Shown: one piece after another, positions 38,556 through 49,268 of the stretch
Position numbering within the stretch: position 1 is the first letter of the stretch
Layout: every line of letters starts with the position of its first letter
Assembly (NCBI RefSeq): GCF_000280055.1
Contig: NZ_ALAB01000005.1
Location: 186,001 to 250,000 of the forward strand
Length of the DNA stretch: 64,000 nucleotides
Source: Alishewanella aestuarii B11
GTDB lineage: Bacteria; Pseudomonadota; Gammaproteobacteria; Enterobacterales; Alteromonadaceae
Direction of reading: 5' to 3'
Program-made: the position numbers and the translations under genes
The notes under the pieces: generated by a model
The model's database searches: none
What the model was told of the DNA's origin: nothing
The model's input: only the letters and a program-made list of their open reading frames with translations

Positions 38556-39479
38556 ATGGCAGGCTATTTTTCAATTCTACTGGTGCTGTTAACGCTAAGT
38601 TTTGGTGTTATCTGGTTGCTGGATAAGTTTTATCTGGCACCACAGCGGCAACTGCGTCTGGCCGGTGCCCGGGCGCAGGCAAAAACTGCGCTGCCGCTGC
38701 AGGCCGAAGAGGAAATTCTGAAAGAGTCTGCTGTAGTGGAAACGGCCAAGTCGCTGTTTCCGCTGGTGGCTGCGATCACAATTTTACGCTCCTTTTTATT
38801 TGAACCGTTTCAAATCCCTTCCGGTTCGATGATGCCCACCCTATTGGTCGGTGATTTTATTCTGGTGCAAAAATTTGCCTATGATGTCAAAGATCCGGTC
38901 TGGCGCACGACGCTGTGGAGCAACAAGACGCCACAACGCGGCGATGTTGCAGTCTTTAAATACCCGCTTAATACCAAAATTGATTACATCAAAAGGGTGG
39001 TCGGGGTGCCGGGAGATCGCATCGTCTATCAGAATAAACAGCTGTTTATCGCGAAAAACTGCGCGACTCCTGTGGTCAGTGGTTGCGGTGAGCTGCAAGC
39101 GGTACCGATGACTTTTCAGGATGAGGGCGAGTTTTATCTGGGGCCTATGCCACAAAGCCGCTTCCTGGAGCAGTTGGGCGAGGTGGAGCATCAGGTGCTG
39201 ACCACGCCAATGAAACCGGAAGATTTCCGTAACTATTTCCGGCAGCGCGGTACCGATATCGAAGAGTTTATTGTGCCGGAAGGCCATTATTTTGTGCTGG
39301 GCGATAATCGCGATAATAGCGTCGACAGTCGGTTCTGGGGCTTTGTGCCGGCCGATAATCTGGTTGGTAAAGCCGTCTTTATCTGGATGAGTTTCGAATT
39401 TAGTGAAGATCCGAATAGCTGGTTACCACGCTGGGTGCCGGTTGGTGTTCGTTTTGAGCGCTTAGGCCGGATCCAATAG
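38556..39479 (+). CDS. lepB: Signal peptidase I
   Basis: LepB removes signal peptides from exported proteins at the periplasmic face. The 307-residue protein has an N-terminal membrane helix (about 4-22), a second hydrophobic segment before the catalytic domain, the nucleophile Ser91 in PSGSMMPTL and the general-base Lys146 in YIKRVVG, plus the [14 protein letters not shown] box. Both catalytic residues match E. coli numbering closely. Confidence 0.98.
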   Translation: MAGYFSILLVLLTLSFGVIWLLDKFYLAPQRQLRLAGARAQAKTALPLQAEEEILKESAVVETAKSLFPLVAAITILRSFLFEPFQIPSGSMMPTLLVGDFILVQKFAYDVKDPVWRTTLWSNKTPQRGDVAVFKYPLNTKIDYIKRVVGVPGDRIVYQNKQLFIAKNCATPVVSGCGELQAVPMTFQDEGEFYLGPMPQSRFLEQLGEVEHQVLTTPMKPEDFRNYFRQRGTDIEEFIVPEGHYFVLGDNRDNSVDSRFWGFVPADNLVGKAVFIWMSFEFSEDPNSWLPRWVPVGVRFERLGRIQ

Positions 39480-39481
39480 CG

Positions 39482-40162
39482 ATGCCGATGCAAAAATCTT
39501 TAAGCCCCCTGATGCGTAAGCTGGGCTATCAATTTAATCAGCTGAGTTTATTGGAACAGGCGCTGACGCACCGCAGCTGCAAAGGTCAACATAACGAGCG
39601 GCTGGAATTTCTCGGTGATGCCCTGCTGGGGCTGATTATCGCAGAAGCCTTGTTTGCCCGCTTCCCGCAAACCCGCGAGGGTGATCTGACGCGGATGCGC
39701 TCTGCTCTGGTCAAAGGCGTGACCCTGGCTTCTATTGCTCAGGAGTTGGGGCTGTCGGATTTTTTACGACTGGGGCCGGGCGAATTGAAGAGCGGTGGCT
39801 TTCGTCGGGAATCCATTCTGGCTGATGCGCTGGAAGCGATCTTAGGGGCTATCTATTTAGATAGCGGTATGGAAGCCTGTAAAGGCCGGATCCTTGAGTG
39901 GTTTGGTCCAAGATTAGAAGAAATTGCGCCGGGCCAGCAGAAAGACTCGAAAACCCAGTTGCAGGAATATCTGCAGGGGCTACGCTTACCGCTACCGACC
40001 TATGAAGTGATTGCCACTATCGGGGAAGCGCACCAACAAACCTTTACCGTGCGCTGTACTGTGCTGGGAAGGACTCCTATTACCGCGACCGGTTCATCCC
40101 GGCGCAAGGCGGAGCAGGATGCTGCTGCGCTGGCTTTGGAACAATTAAAGCATGACCGTTAG
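39482..40162 (+). CDS. rnc: Ribonuclease III
   Basis: RNase III cuts double-stranded RNA in rRNA precursors and many mRNAs. The 226-residue protein has the catalytic signature [12 protein letters not shown] near residue 38, the second acidic cluster [13 protein letters not shown], and a C-terminal double-stranded-RNA-binding domain with [10 protein letters not shown]. Its end overlaps era by 11 bases. Confidence 0.97.
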   Translation: MPMQKSLSPLMRKLGYQFNQLSLLEQALTHRSCKGQHNERLEFLGDALLGLIIAEALFARFPQTREGDLTRMRSALVKGVTLASIAQELGLSDFLRLGPGELKSGGFRRESILADALEAILGAIYLDSGMEACKGRILEWFGPRLEEIAPGQQKDSKTQLQEYLQGLRLPLPTYEVIATIGEAHQQTFTVRCTVLGRTPITATGSSRRKAEQDAAALALEQLKHDR

Positions 40163-41054
40163 TCCCTCTACTTTTGCCGGCCTGGTGGCCATCGTTGGCC
40201 GCCCGAATGTAGGTAAATCTACGCTACTGAACAAACTGGTTGGTCAGAAAGTGAGTATTACCTCGAAAAAACCGCAAACCACCCGGCACCGTATTGTTGG
40301 TATTGATACTGAAGGTGACTACCAGGCGGTGTTTGTCGATACCCCCGGCCTGCATATCGATGAGAAGCGGGCGATTAACCGTTTGATGAATAAGGCGGCA
40401 GCCACCTCCATTCTGGACGTCGAATTTGTGCTCTTTGTAGTAGAAGGCACCCGTTGGCATGATGACGATCAGATGGTACTGAACAAACTGATTGCTGCGA
40501 AAAAGCCGGTGATCCTGGTCGTCAACAAGGTCGACTTGTATAAAGACAAAGCGGAATTACTGCCACATTTACAGTGGCTGGGTAGCCAGTTAGATTTTCT
40601 GGATGTGGTGCCGTTATCGGCCGAGAGCGGTGACAATGTCGCCACTTTGCGCAAGGTGGTGCAACAGCATTTACCCCCTTGTGAATTCCTGTTTCCGGAA
40701 GATTATGTTACCGATCGCTCGCAGCGGTTTATGGCGGCGGAGATTGTGCGCGAGAAGCTGATGCGCTTCCTCGGTGATGAGTTGCCCTATGCAGTGACCG
40801 TCGAGATTGAGCGCTTTAAGTGGGAAGAAAAACATTTTCATATCGCTGCGCTGGTGCTGGTGGAGCGCGATAGCCAAAAGAGAATGGTGATCGGCAACAA
40901 AGGCGAGCGGATTAAGCAAATTGCTACCGAAGCCCGGCTGGATATGGCCGCCATGCTGGAAGCGCCGGTGTTTCTGCAAGTATGGGTTAAAGTAAAATCG
41001 GGCTGGGCCGACGATGAGCGCGCCCTGCGCAGTCTGGGCTACGGCGAAGATTAA
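40152..41054 (+). CDS. era: GTPase Era
   Basis: Era is an essential GTPase that helps 16S rRNA maturation and 30S assembly. The 300-residue protein has G1 [10 protein letters not shown]3 DTPGL, G4 NKVD and a C-terminal KH domain with [13 protein letters not shown]. It overlaps rnc and is followed seven bases later by recO, the conserved rnc-era-recO cluster. Confidence 0.98.
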   Translation: MTVSPSTFAGLVAIVGRPNVGKSTLLNKLVGQKVSITSKKPQTTRHRIVGIDTEGDYQAVFVDTPGLHIDEKRAINRLMNKAAATSILDVEFVLFVVEGTRWHDDDQMVLNKLIAAKKPVILVVNKVDLYKDKAELLPHLQWLGSQLDFLDVVPLSAESGDNVATLRKVVQQHLPPCEFLFPEDYVTDRSQRFMAAEIVREKLMRFLGDELPYAVTVEIERFKWEEKHFHIAALVLVERDSQKRMVIGNKGERIKQIATEARLDMAAMLEAPVFLQVWVKVKSGWADDERALRSLGYGED

Positions 41055-41061
41055 CCAGGCG

Positions 41062-41757
41062 ATGGACGGAAGATTGTGGCCAGCTTACATCCTGCACAGC
41101 CGTCCCTATCAGGAAAACAAACTCTTGCTGCAACTGCTGTTGCCGGAGCAAGGCCGGATCAGCGCTGTCGTAAGACGGCGTAGCGGTAAACAACACCGGG
41201 CACTGCAACCCTTCCAACCCTATTTATTGAGTCTCGGCGGCCGTAGCGCGCTAAAAACCGTATTGCAGCTGGAAGAGCAGGCGGCGGCCTATCCTTATCG
41301 CGGCCGGGTGTTATACAGTGCCCTGTATTTAAATGAGCTGCTGTGCCGGCTCTGGCCTGCTGATCTTGGTTCGGATACTCTGTTTGCCGATTACCAGCAA
41401 AGTTTAGTGGCGCTGGCACAAAGCAGCAGCGATGGCATGCTGGAGCAAGCGTTGCGGCAGTTTGAATTTGCCTTGCTCGCTGAGCTCGGGCAATTACCGG
41501 CGTTGGAGCTGGATGCAGCAGCACAGCCAGTTCAGGCTGAGCAATACTATCAATTCGCTGCCGAGCAAGGGCTTGTGCTCAGTCCTCAGGGCTGGCGCGG
41601 TGCCGCTTTATTGGCGATCGCTGCTGGCGACTGGCAACAGCCGGACGCCCTGCGGGTTGCTAAACAATTAAGCCGGCAGCTGCTCGCGCCGTTGCTCGGC
41701 GATAAACCTTTAACCAGCCGTGCTCTGTTTCAGCAACGGAGCAGCGGGCCGGCCTAA
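41062..41757 (+). CDS. recO: DNA repair protein RecO
   Basis: RecO works with RecF and RecR to load RecA at single-strand gaps. The protein has 231 residues from the ATG at 41062, with an N-terminal OB-fold beginning [19 protein letters not shown]; an open frame reaching back to 41014 lies inside era and is not needed. The central [11 protein letters not shown] motif is also typical. It precedes pdxJ by 14 bases. Confidence 0.94.
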   Translation: MDGRLWPAYILHSRPYQENKLLLQLLLPEQGRISAVVRRRSGKQHRALQPFQPYLLSLGGRSALKTVLQLEEQAAAYPYRGRVLYSALYLNELLCRLWPADLGSDTLFADYQQSLVALAQSSSDGMLEQALRQFEFALLAELGQLPALELDAAAQPVQAEQYYQFAAEQGLVLSPQGWRGAALLAIAAGDWQQPDALRVAKQLSRQLLAPLLGDKPLTSRALFQQRSSGPA

Positions 41758-41771
41758 TTACGGAGTTTGTT

Positions 41772-42500
41772 ATGTCTGCAATTTATTTAGGCGTGAATAT
41801 CGATCATATTGCAACGGTGCGTAATGCCCGTGGCACAGCCTATCCGGAGCCGGTGCATGCCGCTTTGCTGGCCGAGCAATATGGTGCGGATGGGATCACT
41901 GTGCATCTGCGGGAAGACCGCCGCCATATTATTGATCGCGATGTCTTTATTTTGCGCGAAACCATTGGCACCCGGCTTAATTTTGAGATGGCGGTGACCG
42001 AAGAGATGTTGGCCATTGCCGGTAAACTGAAGCCGCATTTTAGCTGTCTGGTTCCTGAAAAGCGCGAAGAGTTAACCACTGAGGGGGGCTTAGAGGTTGC
42101 CGGCCAGCTTAGTAAAATTCGTGCAGCAGTACAGCAGCTGCAGGCTGATAATATTCTGGTGTCGTTGTTTATTGATGCCGATAAAAAGCAAATTGACGCC
42201 GCAGCCGAAGTGGGCGCTCCCTTTATCGAGATCCATACCGGCCATTATGCAGAAACCAGTGGTGCTGTGCAGCAAGCTGAGTTAGCACGGATTGCCGACG
42301 CGGCTGCTTATGCTGCGTCACTGGGCATTACGGTAAATGCCGGTCATGGTCTGCATTATCATAATGTACAGCCGATTGCCGCTATTCCGCAAATGTACGA
42401 GCTGAATATTGGCCATGCCATTATCGCCCGCGCCTTGTTCAGTGGCCTGGGGCCGGCCGTGGCAGAAATGAAACGCTTAATGGTTGAGGCCAGAGGCTAA
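41772..42500 (+). CDS. pdxJ: Pyridoxine 5'-phosphate synthase
   Basis: PdxJ condenses 1-deoxyxylulose 5-phosphate with aminoacetone phosphate to make pyridoxine 5'-phosphate. The 242-residue TIM-barrel protein begins with [16 protein letters not shown] and has [12 protein letters not shown], both family signatures, and a C-terminal [13 protein letters not shown] motif. Its stop codon overlaps the ATG of acpS. Confidence 0.98.
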   Translation: MSAIYLGVNIDHIATVRNARGTAYPEPVHAALLAEQYGADGITVHLREDRRHIIDRDVFILRETIGTRLNFEMAVTEEMLAIAGKLKPHFSCLVPEKREELTTEGGLEVAGQLSKIRAAVQQLQADNILVSLFIDADKKQIDAAAEVGAPFIEIHTGHYAETSGAVQQAELARIADAAAYAASLGITVNAGHGLHYHNVQPIAAIPQMYELNIGHAIIARALFSGLGPAVAEMKRLMVEARG

Positions 42501-42877
42501 TGGCGATCCGCGGCCTGGGTACCGATATTGTGGCGATCGACCGTATCGCCGCCAGCTTACAAAAAAGTCCGCGTTTGGTCAGCCGGGTGTTGACCCCGTA
42601 TGAGCAAGAGTGCTTCGCTGCGCATAGCCAGCGCGAGCGCTATTTTGCCAAGCGTTTTGCGGCCAAGGAAGCCGCTGCCAAGGCGCTTGGCACCGGTATT
42701 GGCCGTGGCATTTCCTTTCAGCATTTTGAAATTCGTAATGATGCTTTGGGTAAGCCGGAGTTACAGTTAAGCGGTCATGCCGCTGAGAGGGCGAACCAGC
42801 TTGGAGTAACAGCGGTATGGCTCAGTATCAGTGATGAACAGGCTTATGCCTGTGCTACTGTAGTGCTGGAAGGCTGA
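42500..42877 (+). CDS. acpS: Holo-acyl-carrier-protein synthase
   Basis: AcpS attaches the 4'-phosphopantetheine arm of coenzyme A to acyl carrier protein. The 125-residue protein has the GTDIVAIDRI motif near residue 7 and the catalytic FAAKEAAAKALGTG motif near residue 53. It ends the rnc-era-recO-pdxJ-acpS run and overlaps the 3' end of convergent barA by 34 bases. Confidence 0.97.
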   Translation: MAIRGLGTDIVAIDRIAASLQKSPRLVSRVLTPYEQECFAAHSQRERYFAKRFAAKEAAAKALGTGIGRGISFQHFEIRNDALGKPELQLSGHAAERANQLGVTAVWLSISDEQAYACATVVLEG

Positions 42878-45588
42878 CTCAGTTCGGGTGGCAGCCGGGT
42901 GTCAGCCTGCAGTAACAGCGCTAACACATCCTCCAGCTCCGACAGCTCCGGCTCCAGCGATTTGATACTGGCGCCTTTTTTCAGCTGGGTTTCCAGTCCT
43001 TCCAACAGATTCTTCAGGCGTGGCACACCGCTGTAGCAACAGGCTCCATGCAGCTTGTGTAACGCATGCAGTAGCAGTTGCTGTTCGTTATCAGTGATGG
43101 CTTGCTGAATTTGCCGGCTGGCCTGCGGTAAAGATTGGATCAGCAGCTGCAGCATCTCCTGCGCCAATTCCGCTTTACCAGCGGCCCGTTGTAAGGCCTG
43201 AGTCCAGTCAATCAGCGGTACAGCCTGTAAGGTCACGGGTGAGGCACTGGGTTGCGTTTTTTGCAGCGCACAGAACTCCTGTAGGGTGCAATGCAGCATT
43301 TGTTCGTCCAGCGGCTTAGTCAGAAACTCATTAAACCCCAGTGCTAATAATCTTTCGCGTTCGCCTTCCAACGCGTGAGCGGTGACGGCAATAATCGGTG
43401 TATGTTCGTTCAGCGAGCTTTGCCGGATTCGTTGGCAGGCGGTGATGCCATCCATCACCGGCATGTTAATATCCATAAAAATAATATCGTACACATGCTG
43501 GGTGGTTTTCTGCCAGGCAGCCGCGCCGTCATGGGCTGACTCCAGCTCCTGTACCCGGTCGCTGAGCAGGGTGTTGATCAGTTTCAGATTGGCTTCATTG
43601 TCATCTACGGTCAGCACCCGCAATGCTGCCCGCTGTTGTTTCTCTTCGTCCGGTGCCGGTAATGCGGGTTGCGAGTAGGGTTGTGCCAGGGCTAACGCCA
43701 GTTTACGTGAGTGAGCCGGCTTGGGTAAGCAGGCGGTAGCGCCAGAGCCCAGTAGCACTTCACGTAAATTCGGCGACAGTGTATTGACCAGCAGATAAAC
43801 AAAGTGACAACTGAGGCGCAGTTGCTGCACCAGCGCAATAATATCATTCACCTGATTGATGGCAACGGCACGGCCTACCAGGCCAATATCATAATGTTGC
43901 CGCGAGCTGAGTGCTTGCTGTAATTGCCCTTTGGTGGCGCAGGTCGTGACCTGCATTCCCCAGCTATTTAACAGCTGCAGGGTGGCCTCGCGCGAATATT
44001 GTTGTGGCTCGAAATACAGTACCCGCTTGTTTTCCAGCTGCGTCAGCGGCAGCGGCTCGGCAACGGTTAACTGATGCTTCTGACACTTGATGGTAAACCA
44101 GAAGGTTGAACCTTCACCGAGTTTACTATCAAAGCCGATATTGCCCTGCATCGCCAGCACCAGCCGCTTACAAATTAATAATCCCAAGCCGGAGCCCGTT
44201 TGCTGATCCTGTTGCTCTGAGATGCTGGTACCATCAAATAACCGGCTTTGCTTTTCATCGCTGATACCACGACCGGTATCCTTAACCGAGATATGTAAAT
44301 TCAATTGTTCTTCAGACAGCGCGGTGGCACTGACCCGGATCACCACACTGCCATGTTCGGTAAATTTAATCGCATTACCGGCAATATTCATCAGGATCTG
44401 GGTTAAGCGAGCCGGATCGGCGACCACATCATCCGGACAGCCAGTTTCAAATAGCAGCACCAGCTCCAGCTGCTTGTCAAAAGCATTGGCAGCCAGCAAT
44501 TCAACCGCATCGTTCAGCAGATCGCGCAGCGATACCGGCTCTGGGTTAATCGCCATCCGCCCTTCCTCCAGCCGGGAAAAGTCCAGCACATCATTAACCA
44601 GATGCAGCAGGCTGTTGGCCGATTTTTGAATGGTATGCAGATAATCACTTTGATGAGGATTCAGTGGTGTTTTCAGCAATTGCCGGGTAAAACCAATTAC
44701 CGCATTCAGGGGCGTGCGTAACTCATGGCTCATTTTCGCCAGAAAGTCAGATTTCTGCCGGTTTTCTTCCACCGCTTTGCGACGCGAGAACTCCAGCTGA
44801 ATGTTCTGGATTTCCAGCTGTTCCATACTTTGCTGCAGATCGCCGGTCACCTGTTCAATATTTTGCTGCATTTCCTGCTCAAGGGTGTTGAGCTGACCGG
44901 CCAGCTGCAGTAAACCCTGTTGCAGCTGCTCCAGTTCGTTGATGCCAAGCGCGTAGGGCTTTAAGCGATACTGGCCATCTAATAGCTGTTGTAACTGCCG
45001 CTTTAGGCGGCGTTGTGCAGTTAGCTGCTTTTGTACCAATAATAGTCCGAACAGTAATGCCAGCAGCACAACGGCACTGACCAGTAATGCAGTATTGAGC
45101 AGATGGACTTGCTGCTGCAGCGCCAGCGGTTGCTGTTGCATCGCCAGTAATAAATAGCCAGGGCGTTCATCGGTCAGTGGATTGGTCTTGAGCAGAGGTT
45201 GGTAAACCAACAGCATATCATCCTGCGGTTGATAGCTAAGCCGGGCGGGCTTTTGCTGGTGGATTTCCTGGTTGCTCAGATCGCGCTGACTGTTGCTGGT
45301 AAACAGCAGCTGACCATCAGCATCAAACAACGAGATACTGATGACTAAGGGTGAGTTAAGCCGGTGCGCATGCTCCAGTAATGCCTGCACGCCTTTGCTT
45401 TGTTGTAATAGCAATTGCTGACTACTGATAGCCAGGGGCAGGGCAATATTGGCTGCCTGCTCGTGTAAATTGCGCTGCAGATCCTGTTGCTGCTGATAGT
45501 TAAAATAGCCCCCCAGCAGAATACCCACCAGCAGGGTGGGTAACACAGCAGATAAGATTAACCAGAGGCGTAAACCTATTTTCGGCAT
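42844..45588 (-). CDS. barA: Hybrid sensor histidine kinase BarA
   Basis: BarA is the sensor of the BarA/UvrY (Gac) system that controls CsrA-sequestering small RNAs. The protein has 914 residues from the ATG at 45588, close to 918 in E. coli; a frame open to 45699 runs into the divergent gene. Membrane helices at about 9-28 and 164-187 enclose the periplasmic domain. HAMP, a dimerisation domain with His288, the ATPase domain, a degenerate receiver-like domain (about 535-655), a true receiver with Asp706 ([11 protein letters not shown]) and an HPt domain with His847 follow. It faces rlmD, as in E. coli. Confidence 0.93.
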   Translation of the reverse strand: MPKIGLRLWLILSAVLPTLLVGILLGGYFNYQQQQDLQRNLHEQAANIALPLAISSQQLLLQQSKGVQALLEHAHRLNSPLVISISLFDADGQLLFTSNSQRDLSNQEIHQQKPARLSYQPQDDMLLVYQPLLKTNPLTDERPGYLLLAMQQQPLALQQQVHLLNTALLVSAVVLLALLFGLLLVQKQLTAQRRLKRQLQQLLDGQYRLKPYALGINELEQLQQGLLQLAGQLNTLEQEMQQNIEQVTGDLQQSMEQLEIQNIQLEFSRRKAVEENRQKSDFLAKMSHELRTPLNAVIGFTRQLLKTPLNPHQSDYLHTIQKSANSLLHLVNDVLDFSRLEEGRMAINPEPVSLRDLLNDAVELLAANAFDKQLELVLLFETGCPDDVVADPARLTQILMNIAGNAIKFTEHGSVVIRVSATALSEEQLNLHISVKDTGRGISDEKQSRLFDGTSISEQQDQQTGSGLGLLICKRLVLAMQGNIGFDSKLGEGSTFWFTIKCQKHQLTVAEPLPLTQLENKRVLYFEPQQYSREATLQLLNSWGMQVTTCATKGQLQQALSSRQHYDIGLVGRAVAINQVNDIIALVQQLRLSCHFVYLLVNTLSPNLREVLLGSGATACLPKPAHSRKLALALAQPYSQPALPAPDEEKQQRAALRVLTVDDNEANLKLINTLLSDRVQELESAHDGAAAWQKTTQHVYDIIFMDINMPVMDGITACQRIRQSSLNEHTPIIAVTAHALEGERERLLALGFNEFLTKPLDEQMLHCTLQEFCALQKTQPSASPVTLQAVPLIDWTQALQRAAGKAELAQEMLQLLIQSLPQASRQIQQAITDNEQQLLLHALHKLHGACCYSGVPRLKNLLEGLETQLKKGASIKSLEPELSELEDVLALLLQADTRLPPELSQPSSTTVAQA

Positions 45589-45623
45589 CGGGGGTCCGCA
45601 TTTATCACAATTTGGCTCAGCCG

Positions 45624-45636
45624 TGTCATAATGACA
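45624..45636. promoter_or_regulatory. Palindrome in the barA-rlmD divergent region
   Basis: TGTCAT and ATGACA flank a single A, a perfect 13-base palindrome in the 82-base gap between the two divergent genes. It is a candidate operator; no regulator is assigned. Confidence 0.35.
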
Positions 45637-46132
45637 TATCGAACGCGAAAAACCTATAAGACCCCACAAGATGGTAAGCCTGTATAAAGCCAAAGCCAAA
45701 CCAAGCCGCCTTGGCCAGCAACTGAAATTACAGATTGATAGTCTGGACTACGAAGTGAACGGCATCAGCCGTTATCAGCAAAAAATCGCCTTTGTCAGTG
45801 GTGCCTTGCCGGGTGAACAGGTACTGGCGGCGGTGACAGAAGATAAAGCCGATTATTTAAAAGCCCGGACTCTGCAGGTGCTAAGCCCCAGTGCCGAGCG
45901 GGTCATGCCCTTTTGCCCCAGTTTCGGCCACTGTGGCGGCTGTCAGTTGCAGTATTTGGACGCGCAGCAGCAAGGTCAGTATAAACAACAGGGCGTCGAT
46001 GCGTTGTTGCGGCATCAGCTGGGGCTGGCATCTTTGCCGTGGCAACCACTACTCAGTGCCGCTGACCGGCAGTATCGCCGTAAAGCACGGATTGGGGTTT
46101 GGTTTGATAAAAAGCAGCGCCAACTGACAGTC

Positions 46133-46176
46133 GGCTTTCGCCAAGCCAGCTGCTTGCTGCCGGCTTTCGCCAAGCC
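46133..46176 (+). repeat. 15-bp direct repeats flanking an inverted 14-mer in rlmD
   Basis: GGCTTTCGCCAAGCC occurs at 46133-46147 and again at 46162-46176, exactly 29 bases apart. The 14 bases between them are the reverse complement of the 14 bases that follow the second copy. Confidence 0.95.
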
Positions 46177-46194
46177 GGCAGCAAGCAGCTGGCT
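46144..46194. repeat. Perfect 23-bp inverted repeat with 5-nt loop in rlmD
   Basis: Arms 46144-46166 and 46172-46194 are exactly complementary, with loop TCGCC at 46167-46171. The insertion described for rlmD created this hairpin. There is no T-run, so it is not a normal terminator. Confidence 0.95.
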
Positions 46195-47064
46195 GCGGTA
46201 AGTCAGTGTGATGTGCTGGCTGCACCCTTGCAGCCGGTGTTTGCGGTGTTACAACAGCAGATACCCCCCTTAAGCCGGCCGGAAAGCGTAACCCATGCTG
46301 AAGTAATTCTGGCCGGTGAGCAGCCGGTGGTGGTGCTGCGCCATATTGCAGCGCTGTCAGCGGCCGAGCAACAAAGTTTTGTTGCGGCCTGGCCACAAGC
46401 CCGCTGGTTCGGCGAGCCAGAGGCCGGCGTCTTTATCAGTTGGGATGGCAATAGCGCGCCGCTAAGCTATCAGCTGGAACCGCAGCAGATAACATTACAG
46501 TTTGCCGCCGATGATTTTATTCAGGTTAATGCCAAAGTGAATCAACTGATGGTCAGTCAGGCAGTAAGCTGGTTGGCACCGACTGCGGCAGATACGATTT
46601 TGGATCTGTATGCCGGGATGGGGAATTTCAGTCTGGCGCTGGCCCGGCAGGCTAAACTGGTGCATGGGGTAGAAGGTCTGTCCAAAATGGTGCAGCAGGC
46701 AGCAGACAATGCTGCGTTGAACAAGCTGGATAACGTGAAGTTCTGGCAGGCGGATTTACATTTACCCTGGGGCAAAACCGCCTGGAATCAGCCGATCTAT
46801 CAAAAAGTGCTGTTAGATCCGGCCCGCGCCGGTGCTGAGGGGGCGGTAAAACAACTGTTGGCACTCAAGCCGGCACAGATATTGTACGTCTCCTGTAACC
46901 CGGCCACCTTCGCCCGCGATGCGAAAGCGATGCTGGCAGCAGGCTATCAGTTGCAAAAACTGGCCGGGGTCGATATGTTTCCGCATACCGCGCATTTGGA
47001 ACTTATGGCGTTGTTCAGTCGTCAATAGCCTGAGACTCGCCGGGGCACTAGCAGAGGAAAAAAA

Positions 47065-49260
47065 ATGGTCAGGGTACGTCAGTCACACAGTCATGGTTAT
47101 CACGGTGGCGAAACCTTTGAATGGTTGTGTTCACTGGGGTTGACTGAGAAAAAGATTGAATCCTTGTTAGAAACCGCAACCTGGCTAAAACAGTTGCAGC
47201 TGGATGACGATAATCCACAAGTCCGTACCGGCTGGGATATGGTGGAAATTCTGGCTGAACTGCGAATGGATCAGGACTCGCTGGTCGCGGCGCTGCTGTT
47301 TCCGGTATTTGAAGCCAACCTGCTGGCCCTACCAACCATTGAAGATCATGTCAGCCCCGCTGTGTCCGGTTTACTGACTTCAGTACAGCAAATGGCGGCG
47401 ATCCGCACTATTCCGGTTAGCGTGCGTCAGAATAACGATGGTCAGCAAGCGGATACGCTGCGCCGGATGTTATTGGCGATGGTGGAGGATGTGCGGGCCG
47501 TAGTGATTAAACTGGCGGCCCAGATCTGTACTCTGCGTGAGGTCAAAAACGCCGATGAAGAAACCCGGGTACTGGCGGCAAAAGAAACCAATGCCATCTT
47601 CGCGCCGCTGGCCAACCGGCTGGGGATTGGCCAGTTAAAGTGGGAGCTGGAAGATCTGGCGTTCCGTTATCTGCATCCGCAAACCTATAAACAAATCGCC
47701 AGCCTGCTGGAAGAGCGGCGCCTGGACCGTGAACAGTATATGCAGGACTTTGTGAGCAGCGTTCGGCAAAAAATGCTGGAGGCAAACCTGCAGGCCGAGG
47801 TCTATGGCCGGCCAAAACATATTTTCAGTATCTGGAAAAAGATGCAGAAGAAGCAGCTGTCCTTTGATCAGCTGTACGATATCCGGGCAGTGCGGATTGT
47901 CACCGAGCGGGTACAGGATTGTTATGCTGCACTGGGTTTAGTGCATACCAGCTGGCGTCATCTGCCAAAGGAATTTGACGACTATATTGCCACGCCGAAA
48001 CAAAATGGCTATCAGTCGATCCATACGGTGGTATTAGGGCCTCAGGGCCGGCCGATTGAAATTCAGATCCGCACCCGGCAGATGCACGAAGATGCTGAGC
48101 TGGGCGTCGCGGCACACTGGCGTTATAAAGAGGGCGGCCCGGCCAGTAAAACCGCTGCTAATGATGAGAAAATTGGCTGGTTACGTAAGCTGTTGCAATG
48201 GCAGGAAGATTTGGCTGAAGGCACCGATCTGATTGAAGAGTTGCGTAATCAGGTAATTGAAGATCGGGTCTATGTGTTTACCCCCAAGGGTGACATTGTT
48301 GATTTGCCGATGGGGTCAACGCCGCTGGATTTTGCCTATTATATCCATTCCAATGTCGGGCATCGTTGTATTGGCGCCAAAATCTCCGGCCGTATCGTGC
48401 CCTTTACCTATCAGCTGAAAACCGGCGATCAGGTCGAAATTCTAACTGGCCGCGAACCGAATCCAAGCCGTGACTGGTTAAATCCGAATTTGGGCTATCT
48501 GAAATCCAGTCGTGCCCGCTCGAAGGTGCAATACTGGTTCCGGTTACAGGATCGCGATAAAAATCTGGCGGCCGGCCGCGAACTGCTGGACGCCGAGTTA
48601 TCACGGCTTAACCTGGTATTGGATCATCCGACTAAGGTGCTTAATCGCTTTAATGTCAATAGCATGGACGAATTACTGGTGGGCATTGGTGGCGGAGAGA
48701 TCAAGGTCACCCAGGTGGTGCACTTTATTCAGAGTCAGCAGCCCAAGCATGAGTTGCCGGAAATTGATCCGCGCTTAAAAACCAAGCCGCTGTCACAAAA
48801 CAAAGCCAAGAGTGATGTGATAGTGCAGGGCGTCGGTAACTTGCTGAGCCATATGGCCGGTTGCTGTCATCCGCTGCCGGGCGATGCCATTATCGGCTAT
48901 ATCACTCAGGGCCGCGGTATCGCCATTCACCGCGATGACTGTGAACAGTTTAAACTGCTGCAGGACGCCCAGCCTGAGCGGGTGGTTGAAGCCACCTGGG
49001 GCGATAAATATGCCTCCGGCTATGAGGTGGATATCCGGATCGTCGCGCATGACCGTAACGGCTTGTTGCGAGACATCACCAGCATCCTGGCGAATGAAAA
49101 AGCTAACGTCACCAAGATGAGCAGCAGCTCGGATATCAAAGAGCAAACGGCCGTCATCAATATGACGATGGAGCTGTATAATCTGGACTCGCTGAATAAA
49201 CTGCTGAGTAAAATCAGTCAGATTGACGATGTTATTGAAGCCAAACGCTTTCATCATTAG
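47065..49260 (+). CDS. relA: (p)ppGpp synthetase RelA
   Basis: RelA makes the alarmone (p)ppGpp on ribosomes carrying uncharged tRNA. The 731-residue protein has a degenerate hydrolase domain lacking the HD motif (FPVFEANLL in its place), a synthetase domain with YDIRAVRI and KQNGYQSIHT, a TGS domain (VYVFTPKGDIVDLP), a zinc-finger-like region with MAGCCHPLPGD and a C-terminal ACT domain. AGAGGA precedes the ATG. The gene lies 36 bases after rlmD. Confidence 0.97.
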   Translation: MVRVRQSHSHGYHGGETFEWLCSLGLTEKKIESLLETATWLKQLQLDDDNPQVRTGWDMVEILAELRMDQDSLVAALLFPVFEANLLALPTIEDHVSPAVSGLLTSVQQMAAIRTIPVSVRQNNDGQQADTLRRMLLAMVEDVRAVVIKLAAQICTLREVKNADEETRVLAAKETNAIFAPLANRLGIGQLKWELEDLAFRYLHPQTYKQIASLLEERRLDREQYMQDFVSSVRQKMLEANLQAEVYGRPKHIFSIWKKMQKKQLSFDQLYDIRAVRIVTERVQDCYAALGLVHTSWRHLPKEFDDYIATPKQNGYQSIHTVVLGPQGRPIEIQIRTRQMHEDAELGVAAHWRYKEGGPASKTAANDEKIGWLRKLLQWQEDLAEGTDLIEELRNQVIEDRVYVFTPKGDIVDLPMGSTPLDFAYYIHSNVGHRCIGAKISGRIVPFTYQLKTGDQVEILTGREPNPSRDWLNPNLGYLKSSRARSKVQYWFRLQDRDKNLAAGRELLDAELSRLNLVLDHPTKVLNRFNVNSMDELLVGIGGGEIKVTQVVHFIQSQQPKHELPEIDPRLKTKPLSQNKAKSDVIVQGVGNLLSHMAGCCHPLPGDAIIGYITQGRGIAIHRDDCEQFKLLQDAQPERVVEATWGDKYASGYEVDIRIVAHDRNGLLRDITSILANEKANVTKMSSSSDIKEQTAVINMTMELYNLDSLNKLLSKISQIDDVIEAKRFHH

Positions 49261-49268
49261 GAATTTCT

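Larger units (their letters stand above)
45671..47028 (+). pseudogene. rlmD: 23S rRNA m5U1939 methyltransferase RlmD, split by a 29-bp insertion
   Basis: RlmD (RumA) uses S-adenosylmethionine to methylate U1939 of 23S rRNA. The first frame (45671-46201) holds the TRAM domain and three iron-sulfur ligands, Cys82, Cys88 and Cys91. After codon 159 a 29-bp insertion (46148-46176) shifts the frame, and translation ends at 46201. The rest, from 46177, holds the fourth cluster cysteine (SQCDVL), the methyltransferase domain (LDLYAGMGNFSLALA), LDPARAGAEG and catalytic SCNPATFARD. Deleting the 29 bp gives one 442-residue frame that aligns through the junction (GFRQAGSKQ against E. coli GFRKAGSSD). Position between barA and relA is the normal one. 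No intact second copy is in the window. Confidence 0.9.

Noticed and set aside
45589-45699. N-terminal extension of barA
   Set aside because: It would overlap the start of rlmD; the ATG at 45588 gives the family length and topology.
46144-46194. Rho-independent terminator inside rlmD
   Set aside because: The stem is very strong, but no T-run follows and it lies inside a coding frame.
46213-47028. Independent gene starting at the GTG at 46213
   Set aside because: It lacks a ribosome-binding site and begins in the middle of the RlmD fold; it is the shifted C-terminal part of rlmD.
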